From contig NZ_CP155449.1 in the NCBI RefSeq assembly GCF_040518285.1, positions 496,001-560,000 of the forward strand: a DNA stretch of 64,000 bases, read 5' to 3'. The position numbers were made by a program, and so were the translations under genes. This stretch comes from Knoellia sp. S7-12 (GTDB lineage Bacteria > Actinomycetota > Actinomycetes > Actinomycetales > Dermatophilaceae). Below the pieces are notes generated by a model, which ran no database searches, had not been told where the DNA came from, and saw only the letters and a program-made list of their open reading frames with translations. Below, in pieces: positions 16,777 through 26,548 of the stretch (position 1 is its first letter; every line of letters starts with the position of its first letter).

Positions 16777-18342
16777 GTGTCAGAAGCAGTCGTGTCCCTG
16801 AGCCCGCACTTCGTCGTGGGCCCCCTCAACCGGCGGATCTTCGGGTCCTTCGTCGAGCACATGGGTCGCTGCGTCTACACCGGGATCTTCGAGCCAGACC
16901 ACCCCACGGCCGACGAGCACGGATTCCGCCAGGACGTCGCCGCCCTCGTCGTCGAGCTCGGCGCCACGATCGTGCGCTACCCGGGCGGGAACTTCGTCTC
17001 GAACTATCGCTGGGAGGACGGTGTCGGTCCCCGCGAGGAGCGACCGACCCGCCTCGACCTGGCGTGGCGCTCCATCGAGACCAACCAGGTCGGCACCGAC
17101 GACTTCCTCGCGTGGTGCGAGCGCCTGGGCCTGGAGCCGATGATGGCGATGAACCTCGGCACGAGGGGCTTGGCCGAGGCCATCGACCTCGTCCAGTACG
17201 TCAACGCCGAGCCCGGGACCGACCTCGCCGATCGGCGGGCTGCAAACGGCCGGATCAAGCCGTGGGACGTCCGTGTCTGGTGCCTGGGCAACGAGATGGA
17301 CGGTCCGTGGCAGATGGGCGCCAAGACGCCGGAGGAGTACGCCCGCCTCGCCGAGGAGGTCGGCCGCGCACTGAAGCGGTTCGACCCCACCCTCGAGCTC
17401 GTCGCCTGTGGCTCGAGCAACCGCGCCATGCCCACGTTCGGCACTTGGGAACGGGTGGTGCTCGAGCGCGCGTTCGACCACGTGGACCACATCTCGGCCC
17501 ACGTCTACTACGAGCCGCACGGCGGCGACGTCGACTCCTTCCTCGCCAGCGGTGAGGACATGGACCGGTTCATCTCCTCGGTCGTCGCCACGGCCGACCA
17601 CATCGCCGCGGTCAAGCAGTCCGACAAGCGGATCATGGTGAGCTTCGACGAGTGGAACGTGTGGTTCCAGGAACGCTTTGGTGGCGAGGCGAGCCTGGGG
17701 TTCGAGGAGGGTCGCGAGCTCATCCGCGATGTCTACTCGGTCCTCGACGCGGTCGTCGTCGGCTCCCTGCTCATCACCCTCATGCGGCACACCGACAGGG
17801 TCGCCATGGCCTGCCAGGCCCAACTCGTCAACGTCATCGCGCCCATCCTCACCGTGCCCGGCGGGCCCGCATGGCGCCAGACGATCTTCCACCCGTTCGC
17901 GCTCACGGCCCGGCATGCCAAGGGCGTCGTCCTGAGCGTGGGGGGAGACATCCCCTCCGTCGCCACAACGGCATACGGAGATGTCGACCAGATCTGGAGC
18001 ACAGCGACCTGGGACCGCGAAAGCGGTGCCCTCACCATCTTCGCCGTCAACCGCAGCCGCACCGAACCCTGCGAACTGAACCTCGACCTCAGCGCCTTCG
18101 GTGATCTCGCCGTCGAGGAACACCTCACGATCCACGACGAAGACCACACCGCGACGAACACCCAGGACGACCCCGAGCGCGTCGTCCCCCAACCGGGACG
18201 GAGCACGCTCGAGGTCGGCCACCTGCGGGCCACCCTCCCCGCCGTCTCCTGGCACTGCATCCGCATCACCCCTCCAGCGACTGCACCGGCAACCGCTGCC
18301 CAGACGTCCCCCAACGTCACCACGGAAGGTTTCAGCTCATGA
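16777..18342 (+). CDS. abfA: Alpha-L-arabinofuranosidase, GH51
   Basis: 521 residues, no signal peptide, so it acts in the cytosol on imported arabino-oligosaccharides. GH51 features are the N-terminal IFGSFVEHMGR block, VRYPGGNFVSNYRWEDGVGP, acid/base Glu173 (LGNEMDGPW) and nucleophile Glu292 (SFDEWNVWF), with a C-terminal beta-sandwich. GTG 16777 has GGAGG at 16766-16770; a TTG at 16774 is too close. It is the first gene of the operon and its stop overlaps the binding-protein start (ATGA). Confidence 0.94.
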   Translation: MSEAVVSLSPHFVVGPLNRRIFGSFVEHMGRCVYTGIFEPDHPTADEHGFRQDVAALVVELGATIVRYPGGNFVSNYRWEDGVGPREERPTRLDLAWRSIETNQVGTDDFLAWCERLGLEPMMAMNLGTRGLAEAIDLVQYVNAEPGTDLADRRAANGRIKPWDVRVWCLGNEMDGPWQMGAKTPEEYARLAEEVGRALKRFDPTLELVACGSSNRAMPTFGTWERVVLERAFDHVDHISAHVYYEPHGGDVDSFLASGEDMDRFISSVVATADHIAAVKQSDKRIMVSFDEWNVWFQERFGGEASLGFEEGRELIRDVYSVLDAVVVGSLLITLMRHTDRVAMACQAQLVNVIAPILTVPGGPAWRQTIFHPFALTARHAKGVVLSVGGDIPSVATTAYGDVDQIWSTATWDRESGALTIFAVNRSRTEPCELNLDLSAFGDLAVEEHLTIHDEDHTATNTQDDPERVVPQPGRSTLEVGHLRATLPAVSWHCIRITPPATAPATAAQTSPNVTTEGFSS

Positions 18343-19682
18343 GTCCCACACCCTCGTTCGACCGTCGACAGGCCCTCACCCTGGGTCTCAGCGCGAGCGC
18401 TGTCGCCGCCCTCACCGCGTGCGGAGGCGGAGGTTCGGCCGGAGCCCCCGGTGCCTCGGCCAGCGTCTCGGGCGGTGGCGGAGCGGAGGGCTACACCGGC
18501 CCAAAGGTCGCCCTCAAGTTCTGGAACGGCTTCACCGGTGGAGACGGTCCGGTGATGAAGTCGCTCGTCGACGCCTTCAACACCGAGCACCCCAACATCG
18601 CAGTCACCATGAACACGCAGCAGTGGGCGGACTACTACGCCAAGCTCCCCTCCGCCGTCGCCGCCGGCCAAGGGCCCGAGATCGCGATCATGCACGTCGA
18701 CTCGGTCGCCACCAACGCCGCTCGCCGCGTCATCCAGCCGCTCGACGACGTGGCCAAGGCACTGAGCCTCGAGGAGAGCGACTTCGCCCCTGTGCCGTGG
18801 CAGGCGGGGACCTTCAACGACAAGCGCTACGCGATCCCCCTCGACGTGCACCCGCTCGGGTTCTTCTACAACAAGAAGGTCATGGAGCAGGCCGGGCTAG
18901 ACCCCGACAAGCCGCCGACCGACAACGACTCCTACATGGCCGCCCTCGAGGCCCTCAAGGCCAAGGGCATCCAAGGTCACTGGGCCTCGCCCTTCCCCTT
19001 CACCGGTGGACTCACCTGCCAGGCGCTCGTGTGGCAGTTCGGTGGCGAGCTCTTCGACGAGGAGGGCACCAAGGCGCTATGGGCCGAGGAGGGTGGAGTC
19101 AAGGCACTCACGTGGTTCCAGAACCTCGTCAAGGAGGGCCACTCGCCGGGCAAGATCGCCCAGGACGCCGACTTCATCGCCCTCCAGAACGGCAAGACGG
19201 CGTTCAACTGGAACGGCATCTGGCAGATCAACGCCCTCAAGGAGAAGACCGGCCTCGAGTGGGGCGTCGCGGCACTGCCCAACATCGGTGGCACCAAGGC
19301 GGCGTGGGCCGGCTCGCACCAGTTCGTGCTTCCGACGTTGAAGACCCCCGATGAGAACAAGAGCGCTGCGGCCCGCGTCTTCCTCAACTGGATCAGTCAG
19401 AAGTCGCTCGAGTGGGCCAAGGGTGGTCAGGTCCCGGCGCGCAACGAGGTCCGTGAGTCGGCCGAGTTCAAGGCCATCGAGGGCGTCTCCACCCTCGCGG
19501 CGCAGATCGACGACCTCCACTTCCTCCCCCCGGTGGCTGGCATCGGTGACGCCATGACCCAGGCGTGGGACAAGGCCGTCAATGACATCGTCCTCGGCGG
19601 CAAGGATCCGGCGGCGACGCTGAAGGACTCGGCAGCTCGCGCGACCAAGATCCTCGAGGCGAACAAGAAGAAGTACGGCTGA
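18339..19682 (+). CDS. Sugar ABC transporter substrate-binding lipoprotein
   Basis: 447 residues, extracytoplasmic solute-binding protein of the carbohydrate (family 1) type. The leader DRRQALTLGLSASA with a lipobox LTAC suggests Tat-dependent export and lipid anchoring. A Gly/Ser linker follows, then the two-lobed binding fold (ALKFWNGFTGGDG; AAGQGPEIAIMHVDS). Its place between an arabinofuranosidase and two permeases points to arabino-oligosaccharides as ligand (inference). It overlaps the permease start by one base. Confidence 0.92.
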   Translation: MSPTPSFDRRQALTLGLSASAVAALTACGGGGSAGAPGASASVSGGGGAEGYTGPKVALKFWNGFTGGDGPVMKSLVDAFNTEHPNIAVTMNTQQWADYYAKLPSAVAAGQGPEIAIMHVDSVATNAARRVIQPLDDVAKALSLEESDFAPVPWQAGTFNDKRYAIPLDVHPLGFFYNKKVMEQAGLDPDKPPTDNDSYMAALEALKAKGIQGHWASPFPFTGGLTCQALVWQFGGELFDEEGTKALWAEEGGVKALTWFQNLVKEGHSPGKIAQDADFIALQNGKTAFNWNGIWQINALKEKTGLEWGVAALPNIGGTKAAWAGSHQFVLPTLKTPDENKSAAARVFLNWISQKSLEWAKGGQVPARNEVRESAEFKAIEGVSTLAAQIDDLHFLPPVAGIGDAMTQAWDKAVNDIVLGGKDPAATLKDSAARATKILEANKKKYG

Positions 19683-20572
19683 TGTCCAGCCGCACGCAGG
19701 GCTCCCGCTGGGTGCCCTATGTGTTCCTCGCGCCCTACATGGTGCTGTTCGTCGTGTTCGTCCTCGTGCCGGCCGTCCTCGGCGTGTGGATCAGCCTGCA
19801 CGACTGGGACTTCCTGCTCCCGGGGAAGCCGTTCGTCGGGGCAGCGAACTACACCGACCTGCTCGACTCCACGTCGGTGAACTACACCGTGTTCTGGGAG
19901 TCGATGCGCAACACGTTGATCTTCACCGTGCTCAGCGTGCCGCTCCTCGTCGTGCTCCCGCTCTTCCTTGCGACGCTGCTCAACTCGAAGTTCCCGGGCC
20001 GGACGTTCTTCCGGGCCGCGTTCTTCGCACCCTACGTTCTGGGTGTCGCCGTCATCGGCCTCATGTGGCGCTACCTGCTCGACCCGAGCTTCGGGGCCGT
20101 CAACGGCATCCTCGGAGCCATCGGGCTCCCGGACGACACGGCATGGACGACGGGTCAGCCCTGGGCTTGGATCTCGCTCGTCGTCGTCACCATCTGGTGG
20201 ACGGCCGGCTTCAACGCGGTCATCTACCTCGCGGGGCTCGGCAACATCCCGGCGGATCACTACGAGGCGGCTCAACTCGACGGCGCAACGCGTTGGCAGC
20301 AGTTCCGGCACATCACCCTGCCGGGGCTGCGACCAGTCCTCGTGTTCGTCATCACGGTCACGATCCTGGCCTCCGCCAACATGTTCGGCCAGTCGTTGCT
20401 CATCACCAATGGCGGCCCGGGCGAGTCGACCACGACGGCCATCATGGCGATCGCCGACCTCGGCCTCGCTCAGTACCGCATGGGCGCGGCCTCGGCGATG
20501 AGCTACGTGCTCGCCGTCATGCTCGGGATCATCGCCCTCGGCAACTTCTGGCTCCTCAGGGAGAAGGCATGA
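19682..20572 (+). CDS. Sugar ABC transporter permease, MalF type
   Basis: 296 residues, six predicted helices. The cytoplasmic EAA loop that contacts the ATPase reads EAAQLDGATRWQQFRHITLP. It forms a heterodimer with the permease encoded next. No ATPase gene is in this operon, so the transporter must borrow a shared MsmX/MsiK-type ATPase encoded elsewhere, as is common for CUT1 systems in actinomycetes. Confidence 0.92.
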   Translation: MSSRTQGSRWVPYVFLAPYMVLFVVFVLVPAVLGVWISLHDWDFLLPGKPFVGAANYTDLLDSTSVNYTVFWESMRNTLIFTVLSVPLLVVLPLFLATLLNSKFPGRTFFRAAFFAPYVLGVAVIGLMWRYLLDPSFGAVNGILGAIGLPDDTAWTTGQPWAWISLVVVTIWWTAGFNAVIYLAGLGNIPADHYEAAQLDGATRWQQFRHITLPGLRPVLVFVITVTILASANMFGQSLLITNGGPGESTTTAIMAIADLGLAQYRMGAASAMSYVLAVMLGIIALGNFWLLREKA

Positions 20573-21393
20573 GAACTCGTCGTCGCCCACTGTTCTGGGC
20601 CATGATCGCGGGGCTGACCTTGATCATCCTGGGACCGATCCTCTTCATCATCCTCACCGCGTTCAAGACCGTCGACGAGTCACGCACCGTGCCTCCCGCG
20701 CTGGTCCCGTCGTCGCCGACGACACGCGCGTTCAACGTGCTCTTCAGTTCGGACGACGCGCCGGTGCTCACCTGGTTCGCCAACTCGATGATGGCGGCGA
20801 CGGCGCATGCCCTCCTCGTCGTCGTCGTCGCGTCGATGGCCGGCTACGCGCTCGCCCGGATGGACTTCCCCGGCAAGCGCATCGTGACCGCCTTGATCAT
20901 CTCCACGCTCTTCCTGCCGGGGTTCATCTTCCTGATGCCCAACTTCCTCATCCTCGACCAGCTGCAGTGGCTCGACACGCTCTGGGCACTCATCGTGCCC
21001 GGTGCGGCTGGAGCCTTCGGCGTGTTCTTCATGCGCCAGTTCTTCACCGGGCTGCCCAAGGAGTTCGAGGAGAGCGCCCGGGTCGATGGCGCCGGACCGT
21101 TCCGGACGTTCTTCTCAATCATGCTGCCCAATGCCCGACCCGCGATCGTCACGCTGATCGTCCTGTCGTTCCTGGCGAACTGGAACGACTTCATCTGGCC
21201 CATCTATGTCCTCTTCTCACCCGAGCGGCTCACCCTGCCGGTCGGTCTGACCAAGCTCCAGGGCGCCTACACGATCGACTACCCCGTGGTCATGGCCGGA
21301 GCCGCCATCGCCGCCATCCCCGTCCTCATCCTCTTCAGCTTCGTCCAGCGCTACGTCATCGAGGGCGTCGCACAGGGCGGCGTCAAGGGCTGA
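20569..21393 (+). CDS. Sugar ABC transporter permease, MalG type
   Basis: 274 residues, six helices. The EAA loop is EESARVDGAGPFRTFFSIMLP. ATG 20569 overlaps the preceding stop (ATGA), which fixes the start; a much longer open frame upstream only shadows the first permease. It completes the membrane part of the importer, which takes up sugars released by the two downstream GH43 enzymes. Confidence 0.92.
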   Translation: MRTRRRPLFWAMIAGLTLIILGPILFIILTAFKTVDESRTVPPALVPSSPTTRAFNVLFSSDDAPVLTWFANSMMAATAHALLVVVVASMAGYALARMDFPGKRIVTALIISTLFLPGFIFLMPNFLILDQLQWLDTLWALIVPGAAGAFGVFFMRQFFTGLPKEFEESARVDGAGPFRTFFSIMLPNARPAIVTLIVLSFLANWNDFIWPIYVLFSPERLTLPVGLTKLQGAYTIDYPVVMAGAAIAAIPVLILFSFVQRYVIEGVAQGGVKG

Positions 21394-21436
21394 CCGTCCC
21401 GCGCGACTCTCCACCTCTCGTCGAAAGAGAAGTCCC

Positions 21437-23701
21437 ATGTCCACTCGCAGGCACTCCCGCGCCCTCGGCGCCTTCGTCGCGCTCACCAGCGCCACCGCAC
21501 TGGCCGTCAGCCTCGGGCTCGCTCCCGCGGGTGCTGCCGATGGTGGCGCCACGACGACCAACCCGGTGTCGAAGTCGTTCGCCGACAGCTTCGCCGACCC
21601 GTCGGTCATCCAGGCCAAGGACGGCTGGTGGTACGCCTATTCGACGGCCGACCCCCTGCGGTCCGGAGACCCGAGCGGCATCATGCACATCGCCCGGACA
21701 CGTGACTTCGTCACCTGGGACTATCGGGGCACCGTCTTCGACGAGACGAATCGCCCGTCGTGGGCGACTCCGACGAGCGGGCTGTGGGCTCCGGACATCC
21801 GCTACATCAACGGCCAGTACGTCATCTACTACACGGTCACCGACACCACCCTCAACCCCGGTGACGACAGCGCCATCGGCGTCGCGACGTCACCCTCGCC
21901 GGAGGGGCCGTGGACCCCGACGAACGCACCCATCGTGGCGCCGCGACCAGACGGTGGCGGCTTCCTCTGGACGTTCGACCCCGCCGGCTTCACCGACGTC
22001 GACGGGCAGAACTACCTCTACTTCGGCTCCTACTACGGCGGCAACTTCGTCACGAAGGTCAGCCGCGACGGGCTCACCCCCATGGGCGGTCAGACCCAGG
22101 TCGCTATCGGGGACCGCTACGAAGGCTCCTACGTCCAGCGTCATGAGGGCTGGTACTACTACTCCGCGTCGTCCGCGAACTGCTGCGCCGGACCGACGAC
22201 TGGGTATGCCGTGTTCGCCGGTCGCTCCCGCTCACCTCTCGGGCCGTTCGTCGACCAGGACGGCATCCCCCTGACCGCCTCGGCGGTGGGTGGCACCAAC
22301 GTCGTGCACCAGAACGGCAACCGCTGGATCGGTGTGGGCCACCACGCCGTGGCCACTGACGCCTCCGGCCGTGACTTCCTCGCCTATCACGGGCTGGACC
22401 GCAACGAGCCGTGGCTCAATGAGCCCTTCGGCGTGACGCGCCGCCCGATGCTCCTTGACCGACTCGACTGGGTCGACGAGTGGCCGCGGACCCGAGCGGG
22501 CGCCGGTCCCAGCGACTCCCCGCAGCCGGCGCCGGTGACCGGCTCGCTGCTCGGCATCACCGACCACGACCCCGCAGCCGGTGGGTTCACCGGCGGGATG
22601 CGCACTGCCAGCGACCCCCAGGGCGGGGCGAGTGCCGTCGTCAACGGCACGGCCAAGACCCCGGCTGCCGCTCCGGCAGGGTCGCTGCGCGTGCGTCTCG
22701 ACGTCAAGGGCGACCAGCCGCTCACGGTCACGGTGGGCGCCCACCCCAAGACGGTGTCGGTCACCGTGGACCCGCGTCGCAATCAGCTCAGCCTCACCAC
22801 GGGTATCGGTGCCAACCGTCGGACCGTCACGGACACCCTGCGGGATGCGGCCGGGTGGCAGACCCTCGTCGTCGAGGTGTCAGGCACCAAGGCGATGGCC
22901 CAGGTGGCCGAGAGCGATCTCGGTGACCCCGCGGCAGAGGTCTCGTTGGAGCGTACCGGCTTCAAGCTCGGGTCAGCGCCCATCAGCCTCGCCTCCTCCG
23001 GCGCCCTGGTCGACAACGTCACCGTCCGTCCCCTCGCGGTCGAGGCCAACTCCCTGGTCGACGTCCCCGAGCCGGTCAGCGAGATCGTGCGCGACGACTT
23101 CACGACGGGTCTCGACAGCGCCTGGCAGTGGCTCCGCAAGGACCCCAACGCCACGGTCAGCGGTGGGCAGCTCACCTGGCCGCTCCAGGCGGCAGACCTC
23201 GTCGGGACCGGCAACAACGCCTCGCTCCTCCTGCGGGACGTGCCGGCCTCGGGTGACTGGATCGCCGAGACCAAGTTCCACCTGGACCTTGGAACCGACA
23301 CCATTCGCAACTACCAGCAGGCCGGAATGATCGTCCACGAGACCGACGACGACTTCGCCCGGCTCGGGTCGGTTGCCATCTGGAAGACGCGCCAGAGCGA
23401 GTTCGGTCGTGAGCTGCCGACGGAGGACGGTCGGTTGAGCTTCGGTGGATCGCTCATCGGCACTCCTGCTGCCACGATGTGGATGCGAATCGCCCACCAC
23501 GAGAACGCTGCTGGTGAGCACATCTATCGTGCGGCCACCAGTCGTGACGGCACGGAGTGGACCTGGGGTTCGGCCTGGACCTTCCCGGCCGGTGCCACTC
23601 CGCAGATCGGTCTCTATGCCCACGGTGGCGATCAGCCGCCCGTGTCTGCAAAGTTCGACTACTTCTCGGTGTCGACGGCGACGTGGCCGGCCGCACCGTG
23701 A
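21437..23701 (+). CDS. Secreted GH43 arabinanase/arabinosidase
   Basis: 754 residues with a Sec signal peptide (about 1-33, LAPAGA). The GH43 five-bladed propeller (about 45-350) has base Asp54 (FADPSV), a second Asp181 (WTFDPAGF) and acid Glu229 (YEGSYVQ). Two beta-sandwich domains follow. The last (about 550-750, DDFTTGLDSAWQWLRKDPN to the end) resembles the DUF1349/LamG-like module often found in GH43 proteins. It probably cleaves arabinan or arabinoxylan outside the cell. Exact bond specificity cannot be read from sequence. Confidence 0.9.
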   Translation: MSTRRHSRALGAFVALTSATALAVSLGLAPAGAADGGATTTNPVSKSFADSFADPSVIQAKDGWWYAYSTADPLRSGDPSGIMHIARTRDFVTWDYRGTVFDETNRPSWATPTSGLWAPDIRYINGQYVIYYTVTDTTLNPGDDSAIGVATSPSPEGPWTPTNAPIVAPRPDGGGFLWTFDPAGFTDVDGQNYLYFGSYYGGNFVTKVSRDGLTPMGGQTQVAIGDRYEGSYVQRHEGWYYYSASSANCCAGPTTGYAVFAGRSRSPLGPFVDQDGIPLTASAVGGTNVVHQNGNRWIGVGHHAVATDASGRDFLAYHGLDRNEPWLNEPFGVTRRPMLLDRLDWVDEWPRTRAGAGPSDSPQPAPVTGSLLGITDHDPAAGGFTGGMRTASDPQGGASAVVNGTAKTPAAAPAGSLRVRLDVKGDQPLTVTVGAHPKTVSVTVDPRRNQLSLTTGIGANRRTVTDTLRDAAGWQTLVVEVSGTKAMAQVAESDLGDPAAEVSLERTGFKLGSAPISLASSGALVDNVTVRPLAVEANSLVDVPEPVSEIVRDDFTTGLDSAWQWLRKDPNATVSGGQLTWPLQAADLVGTGNNASLLLRDVPASGDWIAETKFHLDLGTDTIRNYQQAGMIVHETDDDFARLGSVAIWKTRQSEFGRELPTEDGRLSFGGSLIGTPAATMWMRIAHHENAAGEHIYRAATSRDGTEWTWGSAWTFPAGATPQIGLYAHGGDQPPVSAKFDYFSVSTATWPAAP

Positions 23702-24723
23702 GGGCGGTGTCTGCGGCGCTCGCGGTCGGGGTTCTCGCCGCCGGGTGCGGGTCCGGGGCGTCCGAATCCGAGGAGTCCCCGAGCCCGACCGGCGCGCCGA
23801 GCGGAGGCTTCGCCAACCCCGTCCTCGACATGAACTTTCCCGACCCGCAGATCGTGCGTGACGGCGACACCTGGGTGGCCATCGCCACCAACGGCAACAC
23901 GATGAATGTCCAGACCGCCACCAGTCCGGACCTCGTCACCTGGACCGCCGGTGGGGATGCGCTCCCCTCGGTCGCCTCCTGGTCGGCGGAGGGCAAGGTC
24001 TGGGCGCCCGAGACGGTCAAGATCGGCGACAAGTGGGTCATGTACTACACGACCCGCGCCCCCGACCCCGAGATCCAGTGCCTTTCGATCGCCGTCGCCG
24101 ACAAGGCTGCGGGACCCTATGTCGACGACTCCACCGAGCCGTTGGTCTGCGAGTCCGATGTCGGCGGGACGATCGACGCCTCGCCGTTCATCGACCGGGA
24201 CGGCACGGCATACCTGTCCTGGAAGAACGACGGCAACGCCGTCGCGGCGGACACATGGATCTCGATCCAGGAGCTGGCTCCGGACGGCCGCTCCCTCGTC
24301 GGCAAGCCGACGCGGCTCATCCAACAGGACCTCCCGTGGGAGGGCGACCTCGTCGAGGCGTCGTACCTCTGGGTCGACGACACGTCAGGCACGCCGGTCT
24401 ACCACCTCTTCTACTCGGCCAACAGCTATGCCGACGAGCGGTATGCCGTCGGTCACGCAACCGCGACCTCGCCCTTGGGCCCGTTCACCAAGGATCCCGA
24501 ACCCGTCCTCGTGACCAACGACGTCGCGGTCGGGCCGGGGCACAATGCCTTGGTCGCCACCGGAGACGAGGTCTGGATGGTCTATCACGCGTGGAACCCG
24601 GAGGCGGTGGGTGACGACACCGTGGGTCGCTCGATGTGGCTCTCGCGCGTGCGGTTCGGTGACGACGGGTCGGTCAAGGTCGACCCCCCGGCCAAGGCGG
24701 TCCCGCAGAGACCCACAATGTGA
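23698..24723 (+). CDS. GH43 lipoprotein glycosidase
   Basis: 341 residues. GTG 23698 overlaps the preceding stop (GTGA) and opens a lipoprotein signal with LAAGC and Cys17. The single GH43 propeller has base Asp49 (NFPDPQIV), pKa-modulating Asp160 (TIDASPF) and acid Glu220 (LVEASYLW). Being membrane-anchored, it likely trims oligosaccharides released by the secreted GH43 right next to the importer. It is the last gene of the arabinan operon. Confidence 0.9.
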   Translation: MRAVSAALAVGVLAAGCGSGASESEESPSPTGAPSGGFANPVLDMNFPDPQIVRDGDTWVAIATNGNTMNVQTATSPDLVTWTAGGDALPSVASWSAEGKVWAPETVKIGDKWVMYYTTRAPDPEIQCLSIAVADKAAGPYVDDSTEPLVCESDVGGTIDASPFIDRDGTAYLSWKNDGNAVAADTWISIQELAPDGRSLVGKPTRLIQQDLPWEGDLVEASYLWVDDTSGTPVYHLFYSANSYADERYAVGHATATSPLGPFTKDPEPVLVTNDVAVGPGHNALVATGDEVWMVYHAWNPEAVGDDTVGRSMWLSRVRFGDDGSVKVDPPAKAVPQRPTM

Positions 24724-24807
24724 CGCTTCCGCACAGGTCAGGACCTTGCCGGTATGCCGGGCGCAGGGTTGAGTGGGCGAGTCACCCTCCCGACCGAAAG
24801 GGTCGTC

Positions 24808-26463
24808 ATGCCCACCTCGCCTGACCTGACGCTGTCCCACGCCGTCGGGCCGACGTCACCGCCACTGCTCGAGCAGACGATCGGTGCCAACCTCGACGCG
24901 GCGATCGTGGCCCACGGCGATCGTGAGGCGCTCGTCGACTGCGCCCAAGGACTTCGGTGGACGTATGCCGCGTTCGGCGCCGAGGTCGACCGGCTCGCCA
25001 AGGCATTGATCGCAGCAGGATTCGACAAGGGTGACCGGATCGGAATCTGGGCACCCAACTGTGCCCAGTGGACCGTCGTGCAGTTCGCGACGGCCAAGGT
25101 GGGCGTCATCCTCGTCAACATCAACCCGGCATACCGGTCGCACGAACTCCGTTTTGTCCTCGGACAGGCGGGGATTCGCGGGCTGTTCTCGGCGCAGAAG
25201 TTCAAGGCCTCGAACTACGTCTCGATGATCGAAGAGGTGCGTGGCGACTGTCCCGACCTCGAGCACGTGTGGGTCATCGGCCAACAGAGCTGGACCGACC
25301 TCGTGGCGCTCGCTGATCGGGTGAGCGATGAGCGGCTCTTGCTGGTGGGGTCCGAGCTGATGCCTGATGACGCCATCAACATCCAATACACCTCTGGCAC
25401 AACGGGTTTCCCCAAGGGCGCGACCCTCAGCCACCGCAACATCCTCAACAACGGCTACCTCGTCGGCGAGATCTGCCGCTACACCGAAGTGGACCGGATC
25501 TGCATCCCCGTGCCGTTCTATCACTGCTTCGGGATGGTGATGGGCAACCTTGCGGCGACCAGTCACGGTGCCTGCATGGTGATCCCCGCGCCCGGGTTCG
25601 ACCCGCAACTCACGCTCGCTGCGGCCGCCGAGGAGAAGTGCACCAGCCTCTATGGCGTGCCGACGATGTTCATCGCCGAGTGGGCCCTGCCGAACCTCGA
25701 CGACTACGACCTCAGCACGGTGCGCACAGGGATCATGGCCGGCTCGCCCTGCCCGGCCGAGCTGATGAAGAAGCTCATCGCCGCCGGCATCGACGAGATG
25801 ACGATTGCCTATGGCATGACAGAGACGTCACCGGTGTCGACGCAGACCCGCACCGACGACCCCTTCGAGCGCAAGGTCGGCACGGTCGGTCAGGTGAGCC
25901 CGCACCTCGAGGTCAAGGTCGTCGACCCGGTGACCCTCGAGACGCTGCCGCGCGGCGAGGCCGGGGAGTTCTGGACCAAGGGCTACTCGGTGATGCTCGG
26001 CTACTGGGGCCAGCACGAGAAGACGGCTGAAGCCCTCGTCGACGGCTGGATGCGCACCGGCGACCTCGCCGTCATGGACGACGCCGGCTACCTGCAGATC
26101 ACGGGTCGGATCAAGGACATGGTCATCCGCGGCGGCGAGAACATCTATCCGCGCGAGATCGAGGAGTTCCTCTACACCCATCCGGACATCGTCGACGCCC
26201 AGGTCATCGGGGTTCCCGACTCGAAGTACGGCGAGGAGCTAGCCGTGTGGGTTCGGATGCGTGCGGGCGCGGAACCGTTGACTGCCGAGAGCGTTCGGGA
26301 GTTCGCCACAGGGAAGCTCGCGCACTACAAGATCCCGCGCTATGTCCGGGTCGTCGACGACTTCCCGATGACGGTCACGGGCAAGGTCCGCAAGGTCGAG
26401 ATGCGCGAGATCACGGTGTCCGAGCTGGGGCTCGCGAAAGGGTCCGAGTCCGGTGTTGGTTGA
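24808..26463 (+). CDS. Fatty-acid--CoA ligase family protein (AMP-binding)
   Basis: 551 residues, adenylate-forming enzyme. It shows the P-loop-like YTSGTTGFPKGATLSH, the YGMTET motif, RTGDLAVMD, and the C-terminal GRIKDMVIRGGENIYPREIE with the catalytic Lys near the end (TVTGKVRK). It activates a carboxylic acid to acyl-AMP and then acyl-CoA in the cytosol. Sequence order and length fit medium/long-chain acyl-CoA ligases of actinomycetes, but chain length is uncertain. ATG 24808 has AAAGGG five bases upstream. Confidence 0.92.
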   Translation: MPTSPDLTLSHAVGPTSPPLLEQTIGANLDAAIVAHGDREALVDCAQGLRWTYAAFGAEVDRLAKALIAAGFDKGDRIGIWAPNCAQWTVVQFATAKVGVILVNINPAYRSHELRFVLGQAGIRGLFSAQKFKASNYVSMIEEVRGDCPDLEHVWVIGQQSWTDLVALADRVSDERLLLVGSELMPDDAINIQYTSGTTGFPKGATLSHRNILNNGYLVGEICRYTEVDRICIPVPFYHCFGMVMGNLAATSHGACMVIPAPGFDPQLTLAAAAEEKCTSLYGVPTMFIAEWALPNLDDYDLSTVRTGIMAGSPCPAELMKKLIAAGIDEMTIAYGMTETSPVSTQTRTDDPFERKVGTVGQVSPHLEVKVVDPVTLETLPRGEAGEFWTKGYSVMLGYWGQHEKTAEALVDGWMRTGDLAVMDDAGYLQITGRIKDMVIRGGENIYPREIEEFLYTHPDIVDAQVIGVPDSKYGEELAVWVRMRAGAEPLTAESVREFATGKLAHYKIPRYVRVVDDFPMTVTGKVRKVEMREITVSELGLAKGSESGVG

Positions 26464-26548
26464 GGGCCCATCGGCGCAGGTCGAACGGTAGTTTGAGGGG
26501 TGAGCGGGTGCCCCTGAACCCGATGTCAACGTCAGGAGAACACCTCCC

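Noticed and set aside
19786..21393. 535-residue frame that would fuse with the MalG-type permease
   Set aside because: The first half is an out-of-frame shadow of the MalF-type gene; ATG 20569 with ATGA overlap gives the normal permease length.
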